Shown here: positions 1-7,854 of the stretch, piece after piece
How positions within the stretch are numbered: position 1 is the first letter of the stretch
How the letters are laid out: each line of letters opens with the position of its first letter
Origin: an uncultured Bacteroidales bacterium
Lineage (GTDB): Bacteria; Bacteroidota; Bacteroidia; Bacteroidales; FEN-979
Assembly (NCBI GenBank): GCA_903845055.1
Contig: CAIMWF010000005.1
Location: 1-44,892, forward strand
DNA length: 44,892 bases
Direction: 5' to 3'
The notes under the pieces: generated by a model
The model's input: only the letters and a program-made list of their open reading frames with translations
The model's database searches: none
Told to the model about the DNA's origin: nothing
Made by a program: the position numbers and the translations under genes

Positions 1-1817
1 CCGGCCATGATCGCCGCCGGCTTATCGTTCAGTTCCGCCATCAGGCGCATCACTTCATGAACGGCAGACCGATCGGCCAGGCCGCGTTTGATCGCCGTGG
101 TGATGATCCCCGTTCCGATCGGTTTTGTCAGGATCAGGGCATCTCCTGCCTGCGCCGTCGAATTGCGCAGGATCCGGTCGGGATGGATGATCCCGGTCAC
201 AACCAACCCGAATTTTGGTTCACTGTCCTCGATGGAATGCCCCCCGATGATCTGGATCCCTGCCTCGGCAACTTTGTCGCCGGCCCCGCGCAGAATCTGG
301 TGAAGCACCTCCAGCGGCAGTTTCCGGTCGGGGAACCCGACAATGCTCAGGGCAAACAAGGGTCTGGCTCCCATCGCGTAAATATCGCTCAGGGCATTGG
401 CGGCGGCAATAGCGCCGAACATGTATGGGTCATCCACTACGGGCGGAAAAAAGTCAACCGTTTGTACGATCGCCGTATGGTCGTCGATCCTGAAAATAGC
501 AGCGTCATCCGATGTCCGGTGGCCCACCAGGATCGCCGGGTCATCGTAAAATGGAAGATCCTTTAAAATTTTCTCCAGCAGTTGCGGCCTGATCTTGCAG
601 GCACATCCGAGGGCATGGGTGTATTCCGTCAGCCTCACGGGTGTGCCGGATTCCGGGAAACCCTCCTCCAGGGGAGCCTCCTCCCCTCTCATCTGCCGGT
701 AGGCCTTCACAATCACAGGAACCGCCCTGCCGATCTCCTCGCGGGTTGTCATCCTGCCAACCGAAAACCTCACAGTGCCCAGGGCATAGGCATATGGGAC
801 CCTCATGGCCGAAAGTACCGCGGAAATGTCAACCTGGTCGGCATGGCAGGCAGCACCTGCCGACGCAGCCACCTCTTTCATCTCATCCAGGAAAAGCGGG
901 GCTTCAACGCCCGGGAAACCGAGACTCAGGGTGTTGGGCAGCCGGGACCCGGAATGACCGTTGAGCTTGATGGCAGGGATGGTATCGCGGATCCCTTCAA
1001 ATAAAAGGTCGCGCAATTCTCGCATCACGCTGGCACTGTCGTGTTGCAGGGATTGCATGGCTATTTCGGCAGCCTTTCCAAGCCCGACAATCTGCATCAC
1101 ATTTTCGGTTCCGGCCCGCAGGTTGGTTTCGTGATCGGCCCCGTGAATGAGTTTCTCAAGCTGAACTCCCCGCCTGATGTACAGCGCGCCAACACCCTTC
1201 GGGGCATAGAGTTTATGGCCGGCAACCGAAAGGAGGTCGGCCTTCATCAGGTTCACGTCCACCGGTATCTTGCCGACCGACTGGGCAGCATCGGTATGGA
1301 AGAGAATTCCCTTCGACCGGGCGATCTCTCCGATCGCTTCAACGGGTTGGATGGTCCCGGTTTCGTTATTTGCATGCATCACTGAAATCAGGATGGTTTC
1401 CGGCCTGATTGCCCCGGCAACCTCGGCGGGATCAACCATCCCGTATTCATCCACCCCCAGCCACGTAACATGGAATCCCTCTGTTTCGAGATACCTGCAT
1501 ACCTCCGTAACCGCAGGATGTTCGATGCACGAGGTAATGATATGGTTGCCTTTTGATTTGCAAGCAAATGCAACCCCCTTGATGGCAAAATTGTTCGACT
1601 CAGTCCCTCCACTTGTGAAGATGATCTCGTCGTTCCGGGCATTGAGGAGCATGGCAACCTGTTTCCTGGCTTTCTCAACCGCATTTTTCGCCAGGCCCCC
1701 GAAGGAATGGCTGCTCGAGGGGTTCCCGAAATATTGATCCAGGTAGGGCCTCATTGTATCCGCTACAGCAGGGTCGATGGGGGTCGTTGCGTTATAATCA
1801 AGGTATATCGGTTCCAT
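1..1817 (-). CDS. Cysteine desulfurase-selenide water dikinase (NifS-SelD) fusion, partial at left edge
   Basis: One uninterrupted minus-strand frame encodes two enzymes. Residues 1 to about 375 are a class V aminotransferase-fold cysteine desulfurase: start MEPIYLDYNATTPID, PLP lysine in the motif AGHKLYAPKG (about K202), and a mobile-loop cysteine in AGAACHAD (about C324). A short acidic linker (about 375-392) leads into SelD: LTEYTHALGCACKI carries both N-terminal cysteines (about 403 and 405) and the lysine, followed by SDDAAIF, QTVDFFPP, GGHSIEDSEPKFG and TKPIGTGIITTAIKRG. The window ends inside SelD, so its C-terminus is unseen. SelD makes selenophosphate from selenide and ATP; NifS-like proteins can release selenium from selenocysteine. 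The start is one base after the mnmH stop (TGA-T-ATG), so the two are translationally coupled. The catalytic SelD position is Cys (TGC), not selenocysteine. I infer in-chain selenium transfer. Family calls are firm. Confidence 0.93.
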   Translation of the reverse strand, partial: MEPIYLDYNATTPIDPAVADTMRPYLDQYFGNPSSSHSFGGLAKNAVEKARKQVAMLLNARNDEIIFTSGGTESNNFAIKGVAFACKSKGNHIITSCIEHPAVTEVCRYLETEGFHVTWLGVDEYGMVDPAEVAGAIRPETILISVMHANNETGTIQPVEAIGEIARSKGILFHTDAAQSVGKIPVDVNLMKADLLSVAGHKLYAPKGVGALYIRRGVQLEKLIHGADHETNLRAGTENVMQIVGLGKAAEIAMQSLQHDSASVMRELRDLLFEGIRDTIPAIKLNGHSGSRLPNTLSLGFPGVEAPLFLDEMKEVAASAGAACHADQVDISAVLSAMRVPYAYALGTVRFSVGRMTTREEIGRAVPVIVKAYRQMRGEEAPLEEGFPESGTPVRLTEYTHALGCACKIRPQLLEKILKDLPFYDDPAILVGHRTSDDAAIFRIDDHTAIVQTVDFFPPVVDDPYMFGAIAAANALSDIYAMGARPLFALSIVGFPDRKLPLEVLHQILRGAGDKVAEAGIQIIGGHSIEDSEPKFGLVVTGIIHPDRILRNSTAQAGDALILTKPIGTGIITTAIKRGLADRSAVHEVMRLMAELNDKPAAIMA

Positions 1818-1818
1818 A

Positions 1819-2847
1819 TCAGAATAATTTACGATAAAAATCCATGATCCTCTGTGCATCCGCATCCATATCGCTGCCCGAAATCCGGATATCATGGATA
1901 TCCCTGTTCCGGCGCCTGGATACCGAATGCTCGTATGCCTTATCATAATAGGCCAGTACAATGCCGGCGACAACATCAAACCTGCCTGTTTCCAGTGCTT
2001 CCAGGGCTTCGGTCGTTCTTGCACCCCCCAGTTTTTCACTGATCTTCCTGATCGCATCGGCAAGCAGCGGTTTGTCAAAACAGGAATACTCTGCCACAAG
2101 CCTCTGGTTACGGATCCCGTTGTCCGGTTCCACCCTGATGAGTATCCCCCGGGTGATGTGTTCGACAACCGGGTCGGGAAGTGTCACTTTGCCGATCATC
2201 CTGCTTTCGTCCTCCACCCAGACCGGCCTGGAATGGTCGAGTTGCTGCCACCGGTCAAACAGGTTGTTTTCAAACTGCTCATTGGTCGGCTGGGGAGGCT
2301 GACCCATTGCACCAAAAACAGAACCCTTGTGGCAGGCCAGCATTTCAAGGTCGATCACCTGTTCTCCCATGGCTGACATCAGGTGCAGGAGTTCTGTTTT
2401 GCCGCTGCCGGTATTGCCTCCCAGTACAATGATCCGGGCCGGTAATCCAAGACATGCCCTGATATATTGACGGTATGCCTTATAACCGCCTGCCAGGATG
2501 GCAACTTCAAAACCCGCCCTGCTGAATACCTCGGCCATCAGGGTGCTTCGTAAACCGCCCCTCCAGCAATGCAGCAACATCATCCCTTTCGGACCTGTCT
2601 CCCCGGCCATTTCCAGGTATTGTTCTATTTTCGAAAGCGAAATATCGAGTCCCTTCAGAATGGCGTCGGGTTTTCCCGATTTTACGTAAAGCGTTCCTAT
2701 CACGGCCCGTTCCGGGTCATCAAACAGCGGAATGCTGAACGCTCCCGGCACATGACCCTGCAGGAACTCGCCAGGCGATCGCACATCGACGACGGGCGCA
2801 TCCTTCGCCCTGGCAATGAATTCTACAGGTTGTATCACATGGATCAT
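1819..2847 (-). CDS. mnmH: tRNA 2-selenouridine synthase
   Basis: MnmH (SelU/YbbB) replaces sulfur of 2-thiouridine at tRNA wobble position 34 by selenium, using selenophosphate, through a geranylated intermediate. The 342-residue protein has an N-terminal rhodanese domain (about 5-125) with the catalytic cysteine in LLHCWRGGLRS (C94), then a P-loop NTPase-like domain with GGNTGSGKT (143-151). Length is normal for the family. A longer frame starts at 2898, but an exact promoter lies at 2869-2899, so the ATG at 2847 (MIHVIQPVEF) is preferred. It is the first gene of an operon with the downstream desulfurase-SelD fusion, which would supply its selenium donor. No SelA, SelB or tRNA-Sec is visible in this window, so the only selenium use seen here is tRNA modification. 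Confidence 0.95.
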   Translation of the reverse strand: MIHVIQPVEFIARAKDAPVVDVRSPGEFLQGHVPGAFSIPLFDDPERAVIGTLYVKSGKPDAILKGLDISLSKIEQYLEMAGETGPKGMMLLHCWRGGLRSTLMAEVFSRAGFEVAILAGGYKAYRQYIRACLGLPARIIVLGGNTGSGKTELLHLMSAMGEQVIDLEMLACHKGSVFGAMGQPPQPTNEQFENNLFDRWQQLDHSRPVWVEDESRMIGKVTLPDPVVEHITRGILIRVEPDNGIRNQRLVAEYSCFDKPLLADAIRKISEKLGGARTTEALEALETGRFDVVAGIVLAYYDKAYEHSVSRRRNRDIHDIRISGSDMDADAQRIMDFYRKLF

Positions 2848-2868
2848 ATCCGGGAAAGGTTCAAGTGT

Positions 2869-2899
2869 CAAATTTAGGCGCTTTTCCCGGCATGGCAAG
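2869..2899 (-). promoter_or_regulatory. Bacteroidota-type promoter of the mnmH selenium operon
   Basis: On the minus strand a CTTG (2896-2899) is followed after exactly 19 bases by TAAATTTG (2869-2876). This matches the Bacteroidota consensus TTTG-N19-TAnnTTTG with one change in the -33 box. The predicted transcript start is near 2862, giving a leader of about 15 nt before the ATG at 2847. Confidence 0.7.
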
Positions 2900-2939
2900 G
2901 ATTTTCTGTTTACTTTTATCGTTCAATTCCGACACCTGC

Positions 2940-4922
2940 ATGCTGTCACGTAAATGGATTCTTCCACTCATCCTCGTATCCCTGGTCATCTTTTTTTTGT
3001 CGCTCAGGCAACTCTCCGATCCCGATCTCGGCTTTCACCTGAAATACGGCAGGTGGATTTCGGCCAACCTGCAGGTTCCCTCGCACGACCTTAGCACCTA
3101 TACCGTTCAGGGCCATGCATACACCGACCTTCACTGGCTGTTCCAGGTGGTTTTATATCAGGTATTCCGCCTTACCGGCTACCCGGGCATCAGCGTCCTG
3201 GTTTGCATGCTTTCACTCATCGTTTCGCTGCTGATGATGCTGCGAAACCGGGTTTTCAGTATCCCGCTCCCGGTATCCCTCGTTGCGGTCTTTGCAGGGT
3301 TCGTGATCATCGAGCCACGCATTACCCCCAGGCCGGAAATGTTCACCTTTATTTTTCTCAGCACGGTCCTGCTAATCCTTGATCTGTACATCCGTCACAG
3401 GAAAAACTACCTGTTCCTGCTGCCCCTCATCATGTTGATATGGTGCAATATGCATGCACTTTCGGTACTGGGTCTCATCGTAATTGCGGTTTATTGGTTC
3501 AGCATATGGATCCGCGACCACGAATACAACCGGTCTTTATTGATCTGGCTTGCACTCTCGGTTACCGCCTGTATGATCAATCCCTATGGCGTCAGGGGAT
3601 TTTCATTCCCGCTCGAACTCCTCACAAGGTTTGACCCTCAGAACATATACAACCAGCACATCCAGGAGTTCATGCCCTTTTATGCCCAGCCCCGTTTCGC
3701 GATCCGCGATTACCTTTTTATCGCCCTCCTGGCAATCGTGGTGATGTGCACTGCGGCAACCATCAGGCGCCGGAGCCTTCACGAGGTCATCCTGCCTGCG
3801 TTGTTTGCCTTGCTGGCAATCGGGTCGGTGAGAAACCTGCCGCTTTTTGTGCTTGCGGCCATGCCAGTCGCAGGCCGGGAGATTACCGAACTCTCGTCGC
3901 GGATGATCCGCTTCCAGGCCGGATTCCGCAGGATCCTGTTCTTTGCAATGGTTCTTTTCCCAACCATCATGTTGCCGGGGGTGATTTCAAGTGCGTGGTA
4001 TTCCTCCAACAACTCATTCAACAAAACGGGTGTCGGACTAAACAGGTCACACCAGCCAGTCGAAGCGGCGGCCTTCATAGCCTCCGGTTACCCGGGAGCC
4101 CGGATCCTGAACAGCATCGGTTACGGGGGATGGTTGTCGTGGATCATCCCGCAACCGGTTTTCATCGATGGCAGGCTGGAAGTGATGCAGGAACCGCTTT
4201 ATTCACAGATTACAAGAAGCTGGAACGATGGTCTGCCGCTCCTGGTAGCACGGTACAAACCCGACCTGGTGGTGTACAATTACCTGAATTATTACCCATG
4301 GACCCCGCAACTGGCGGCCATGCAGGGATGGCGGCTTGTCTTTCTCGACGGGCAGGCGGCTGTCTTTACCTCCGATACAAACCGCATGCAGTTTCCCACG
4401 GTCGGTCTTTCATATCTTCCGGTTGCGAATCCGGCTTCTCCTGGAAGCCGGCTGCAGGCAGTGATCATAAAATATTTCCGTCAACCCGATGAGGCTGCAT
4501 CCGTGATACTTCATGAAAACCAGTTTAAAAGACAGATGGAGGCGGGTAAGGCAGGCATGAAAATCCCGCAGGATGCCATTGATTTTTTCAACAGGGCGAA
4601 CCAGGCGTACCGCGCCGGGAAAATGCCGGACGCCCTGGCCTTTTACGACACCTCCATCGTCATTCACCCAGGATATGTCAAAGCTTACAACAACAGGGGC
4701 ATCCTGCGTGCAGCCGCGTTCAGGGATTTTTCAGGGGCAATTTCCGACTTCAACCGGGCCCTTCAGATCGACCCCACCTTCGGCGATGCATACCTGGGCC
4801 GTGGAACTGCATACTTCTACCTGAAGGATACTGCAAATGCCTGCCGTGACTGGACAAGCGCACGCTCTTGCGGCAACGGTCAGGCAGGCCAGCTGATCGG
4901 ATTGCATTGCAAAGCCAAATAA
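2940..4922 (+). CDS. GT-C-like polytopic membrane protein with C-terminal TPR domain
   Basis: The first ~400 of 660 residues are strongly hydrophobic with many membrane helices. After the first helix comes SDPDLGFHLKYGRWI (27-40) and then a segment with SHDLSTYT and DLHWLFQVVLYQ. This layout (acidic DPD loop, then a polytopic membrane core) is typical of GT-C-type membrane glycosyltransferase-like proteins found in many bacteria. A soluble part follows (VFIDGRLEVMQEP, then a tail from about 535), and the last ~110 residues hold about three tetratricopeptide repeats (AYNNRGILRAA, AISDFNRALQIDP, AYLGRGTAYFY). A frame extends upstream to 2865, but the ATG at 2940 immediately precedes the first membrane helix and avoids overlap with the divergent mnmH promoter. 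Donor and acceptor are unknown; protein or envelope glycosylation is an inference. Confidence 0.75.
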   Translation: MLSRKWILPLILVSLVIFFLSLRQLSDPDLGFHLKYGRWISANLQVPSHDLSTYTVQGHAYTDLHWLFQVVLYQVFRLTGYPGISVLVCMLSLIVSLLMMLRNRVFSIPLPVSLVAVFAGFVIIEPRITPRPEMFTFIFLSTVLLILDLYIRHRKNYLFLLPLIMLIWCNMHALSVLGLIVIAVYWFSIWIRDHEYNRSLLIWLALSVTACMINPYGVRGFSFPLELLTRFDPQNIYNQHIQEFMPFYAQPRFAIRDYLFIALLAIVVMCTAATIRRRSLHEVILPALFALLAIGSVRNLPLFVLAAMPVAGREITELSSRMIRFQAGFRRILFFAMVLFPTIMLPGVISSAWYSSNNSFNKTGVGLNRSHQPVEAAAFIASGYPGARILNSIGYGGWLSWIIPQPVFIDGRLEVMQEPLYSQITRSWNDGLPLLVARYKPDLVVYNYLNYYPWTPQLAAMQGWRLVFLDGQAAVFTSDTNRMQFPTVGLSYLPVANPASPGSRLQAVIIKYFRQPDEAASVILHENQFKRQMEAGKAGMKIPQDAIDFFNRANQAYRAGKMPDALAFYDTSIVIHPGYVKAYNNRGILRAAAFRDFSGAISDFNRALQIDPTFGDAYLGRGTAYFYLKDTANACRDWTSARSCGNGQAGQLIGLHCKAK

Positions 4923-4926
4923 TTTG

Positions 4927-4934
4927 TACCTTTG
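4927..4934 (+). promoter_or_regulatory. -7 promoter element upstream of the PurF-like gene
   Basis: TACCTTTG exactly matches TAnnTTTG and lies 22 bases before the ATG at 4957. The -33 region is weak; a TTG lies 17 bases upstream, inside the end of the preceding gene. Confidence 0.5.
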
Positions 4935-4956
4935 CGGTCCAATCTGAAAGGTCAAA

Positions 4957-6858
4957 ATGAGCGATTCCATCCATCACGAGTGCGGCATCGCACTGGTTCG
5001 CCTTCTTAAACCACTTGAATACTACCTGGCCAGGTATGGCACGGCATTCTACGGCCTGAACAAGTTGCACCTGCTTATGCAGAAACAGCATAACCGGGGC
5101 CAGGACGGGGCGGGAATTGCCAGCATCAAGTTCGACCTGGAACCTGGAAACAGGTTCATCAACCGGATCCGGTCGAATACCAGCACCCCGATCCAGGATA
5201 TTTTCAACCAGGTCGGGGTGACCATCAAAAACATAGAGGAACGCAATTCGGCCCGCCTGAATGACGTTCAGTGGCTGAAACACAATGTTGACATGCTGGG
5301 CGAACTCTACCTGGGGCACCTCCGCTATGGAACCTACGGCAAAAACAACCTGCTGAACATCCATCCCTTTGTCCGCGAAAACAACTGGATGACCAAAAAC
5401 CTGGTCGTCGCCGGGAACTTCAACCTGACCAACGTTGATGAGCTCTTTGAAAAACTGATCGATCTCGGGCAATACCCCGTTGAGACCAGCGATACCATTA
5501 CCATCCTTGAAAAAATGGGTCATTTCCTCGACGAGGAAAATGAAGAGCTGTACCAGAAATTCAAGCACGAAGGATTTCCCAAACGCGAGATCACCTTCCA
5601 GATCGCCAAACACCTGAATGTACAGAAGATCCTTCGCGGGGCTGCTAAAACCTGGGATGGCGGGTATGTCATCGCCGGCATGTTCGGTCATGGCGACGCC
5701 TTCGTAATGCGCGATCCGTCGGGGATCAGGCCTGCATATTACTATTCCGACGACGAGATCGTGGTGGTAACTTCCGAGCGGCCCGTGATCCAGACTGCCC
5801 TGAACGTCAAATTTGATGAAGTCAATGAACTGAAACCCGGTCATGCCCTCATCATTAAAAAAGATGGCAGGATCGCCGAAAAAGAATTCACAAAACCCCT
5901 TGAAAAAAAATCGTGCTCCTTTGAACGGATCTATTTTTCACGCGGAACCGATAAGGAGATCTACCGCGAACGTAAAAAGCTGGGCAAACTCCTTACTCCC
6001 GCCATCCTGAGAGCAATCGATTGCGACCTTGAAAACACGGTTTTTTCATATATCCCGAATACGGCCATTGATGCCTATTACGGGCTGATCGAAGAGATGG
6101 ACGAGTTTTGCAACAAGATCAAGATCGAAAGGATTCTTGATGCCGGTAATTCTCTGGACCAGGAAAAACTTAATACAATCTTCCAGCTGAAACCCCGGGC
6201 CGAAAAGGTGGCGGTGAAGGATGTCAAACTGCGGACCTTTATCACCCGCGACTCCCAGCGCGACGATCTTGCCGCCCACGTGTACGATATCACCTACGGC
6301 AGCATCCGCCGTGGTGTCGACAACCTGGTGGTCCTCGACGACTCCATTGTCCGCGGTACCACCCTGAAGCAAAGCATTATCAGGATCCTCGACCGGCTTG
6401 GCCCGCGAAAAATTGTAATTGCCTCCTCGGCGCCCCAGATACGCTACCCCGATTGCTACGGCATCGACATGGCCAAGATCACCGACTTTATCGCCTTCAT
6501 CGCCGCCATTGATTTGTTGAAGGAAACTCACCAGGAACACATCATCAACGAAGTCTACCGTTTATCAAAATCCCAGGAGAAACTTCCAAAGGAAAAGGTT
6601 GTCAATTATGTCAAGGAGATATACAAGCCCTTCACGGCCGACCGGATCTCAGGAAAAATTTCAGAACTGCTGACCCCGCCCACCAACATTGCGGGCGTTG
6701 AGATCGTCTACCAGACCATTGCCGATTTGCATGAAGCGATACCCGACCACAGGGGCGACTGGTATTTCACCGGGGATTATCCCACACCGGGTGGAAACAA
6801 AGTGGTAAACAAAGCCTTTATCAATTATATCGAGGGGCGGAACGTCAGGGCCTATTAA
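4957..6858 (+). CDS. Enlarged amidophosphoribosyltransferase-like protein (PurF family)
   Basis: PurF transfers ammonia from glutamine to PRPP, the first step of purine synthesis. The N-terminus MSDSIHHECGIALVRL fits an Ntn class II glutamine amidotransferase in which a short propeptide is removed to expose Cys9. QKQHNRGQDGAGI, HLRYGTYGKNN, and RDPSGIRPAYYY are conserved in this domain. The phosphoribosyltransferase domain carries NLVVLDDSIVRGTT (about 456-469), the PRPP-binding loop. At 633 residues it is over 100 longer than usual PurF (about 450-510), mainly through inserts in the amidotransferase half and between the domains. Bacteroidota commonly have such a long paralogue besides a normal PurF, so whether this one makes phosphoribosylamine or a related product is open. 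Its own promoter precedes it and no other purine gene is adjacent. Confidence 0.85.
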   Translation: MSDSIHHECGIALVRLLKPLEYYLARYGTAFYGLNKLHLLMQKQHNRGQDGAGIASIKFDLEPGNRFINRIRSNTSTPIQDIFNQVGVTIKNIEERNSARLNDVQWLKHNVDMLGELYLGHLRYGTYGKNNLLNIHPFVRENNWMTKNLVVAGNFNLTNVDELFEKLIDLGQYPVETSDTITILEKMGHFLDEENEELYQKFKHEGFPKREITFQIAKHLNVQKILRGAAKTWDGGYVIAGMFGHGDAFVMRDPSGIRPAYYYSDDEIVVVTSERPVIQTALNVKFDEVNELKPGHALIIKKDGRIAEKEFTKPLEKKSCSFERIYFSRGTDKEIYRERKKLGKLLTPAILRAIDCDLENTVFSYIPNTAIDAYYGLIEEMDEFCNKIKIERILDAGNSLDQEKLNTIFQLKPRAEKVAVKDVKLRTFITRDSQRDDLAAHVYDITYGSIRRGVDNLVVLDDSIVRGTTLKQSIIRILDRLGPRKIVIASSAPQIRYPDCYGIDMAKITDFIAFIAAIDLLKETHQEHIINEVYRLSKSQEKLPKEKVVNYVKEIYKPFTADRISGKISELLTPPTNIAGVEIVYQTIADLHEAIPDHRGDWYFTGDYPTPGGNKVVNKAFINYIEGRNVRAY

Positions 6859-6860
6859 AG

Positions 6861-6881
6861 TGACGAGTGACGAATGACGAG
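6861..6881. repeat. Heptamer tandem array (TGACGAR x3)
   Basis: Three contiguous 7-bp units, TGACGAG, TGACGAA and TGACGAG, fill the 23-bp gap between the tail-to-tail PurF-like and HIT genes. The unit is related to the ATGACGA variant seen in the element at 36531-36644. Confidence 0.8.
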
Positions 6882-7274
6882 TTAGAGGGCGGATGCAATC
6901 CTGGTGGCGATTTCCCTGAATTCTTCCGGTGTAAAGGTCAGTTTCGGCCTGCGAAAATCCATGTCGTGCATGGAGTTCATGGGGATCAGGTGAATATGGG
7001 CATGGGGCACTTCAAGACCGATCACGGTAATGCCCAGCCGTTTGCATGGTATCACCTTCCTGATTGCCAGGCCGATTTCCCTGGCAAAGGTCCACAAACC
7101 GGCATGCAGCTCTGCTTCTATGTCAAAGATAAAGTCAACTTCGGCTTTGGGGATGACCAAAGTATGGCCTTCATGTAGCGGATTAATATCAAGGAAAGCA
7201 AGATACCGCTCATTTTCCGCAACTTTATAACAGGGAATCTCCCCGTTGGCAATCCTGGTGAATATTGTTGCCAT
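6882..7274 (-). CDS. HIT family nucleotide hydrolase/transferase
   Basis: A 130-residue histidine-triad protein of the HINT/Fhit-like superfamily, which cleaves nucleoside phosphoramidates or related adenylated compounds. The signature HAHIHLIP near residue 98 gives the three histidines. NGEIPCYKVAENERYLAFLDINPLHEGH... and the HTLVIPKAE segment are typical of the short bacterial HIT group. The chosen ATG (MATIFTRI) begins one base after the greA stop codon, so the two genes are almost certainly co-translated; a longer frame from 7310 would overlap greA by 35 bases and add unrelated residues. The cellular substrate cannot be deduced from the sequence. Confidence 0.9.
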   Translation of the reverse strand: MATIFTRIANGEIPCYKVAENERYLAFLDINPLHEGHTLVIPKAEVDFIFDIEAELHAGLWTFAREIGLAIRKVIPCKRLGITVIGLEVPHAHIHLIPMNSMHDMDFRRPKLTFTPEEFREIATRIASAL

Positions 7275-7275
7275 A

Positions 7276-7758
7276 TTAGCCGTTTTGTCTTGAAATTTCA
7301 AATATTTCAAAAGTTATTTTCCCGGCGGGTACGGTAATTTCAACCGTTTCGCCAATCACCTTTCCAAGCAGGCCTTTGGCAATCGGGGAACTCACAGACA
7401 ATTTCCCGATCTTGATATTCGCTTCATTTTCCGGCACGAGGGTATAGGTCACCATTGACCCGTTCAGCGTATTCTTCAGCATTACCGTTGAAAAGATCAG
7501 TATTTTGCTGTTGTCGAGTTTCCGCTCGTCAATAAGACGTGCATTGCTAAGTACCTCCTGGAGTTTGGAGATCTTGAGCTCAAGCATAGACTGCGACTCT
7601 TTTGCAGCAGCGTATTCCGCGTTTTCCGATAAATCACCCTTATCTCTTGCCTCTGCAATCTGCCTTGAAATGGAAGGCCGTTCAACGGTAGTCAGCTGGT
7701 GCAGCTCAGCATGCATTTTTTCCAGACCTTCAGGAGTATAATATTTAATATCAGACAT
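7276..7758 (-). CDS. greA: Transcription elongation factor GreA
   Basis: GreA rescues backtracked RNA polymerase by stimulating cleavage of the nascent RNA 3' end. The 160-residue protein has the expected N-terminal coiled coil with the acidic tip motif GDLSENAEYAAAKE (about 41-54), where the D and E residues coordinate the catalytic metal in RNA polymerase. The C-terminal FKBP-like domain holds the family pattern SPIAKGLLGKVIGETVEI. Length is normal. It heads a two-gene unit with the HIT gene, separated by one base. The upstream gap (7759-7854) contains a strong hairpin that terminates the preceding operon; I see no clear TAnnTTTG element for greA itself. Confidence 0.96.
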   Translation of the reverse strand: MSDIKYYTPEGLEKMHAELHQLTTVERPSISRQIAEARDKGDLSENAEYAAAKESQSMLELKISKLQEVLSNARLIDERKLDNSKILIFSTVMLKNTLNGSMVTYTLVPENEANIKIGKLSVSSPIAKGLLGKVIGETVEITVPAGKITFEIFEISRQNG

Positions 7759-7788
7759 TTCAGTGCTAGTATTTGATTTTATAATAAG

Positions 7789-7818
7789 GCAAAAGACCCT
7801 TGTAAAGGGTCCTTTTGC
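7789..7818 (-). terminator. Hairpin terminator between the PorV-like gene and greA
   Basis: Near-perfect inverted repeat: GCAAAAG plus ACCCTT, loop GTA, AAGGGT plus CCTTTTGC, with one bulged C. On the minus strand it ends in a CTTTTGCC stretch. It lies about 35 bases downstream of the PorV/PorQ-like gene and upstream of greA, as expected for an operon end. Confidence 0.7.
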
Positions 7819-7854
7819 AAATGAATCATATTTTGGAAATGTTTTAAGCCGGCC

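Noticed and set aside
594-608. Selenocysteine in SelD
   Set aside because: The catalytic positions read TGC and TGC (Cys), not TGA; no SECIS-like claim is possible.
1388-1684. 98-codon minus-strand frame
   Set aside because: It lies in another frame of the desulfurase domain, where the real product reads through.
4750-5844. 364-codon minus-strand frame
   Set aside because: It is antisense to the PurF-like gene and crosses the preceding gene; composition is typical of a shadow frame in GC-rich DNA.
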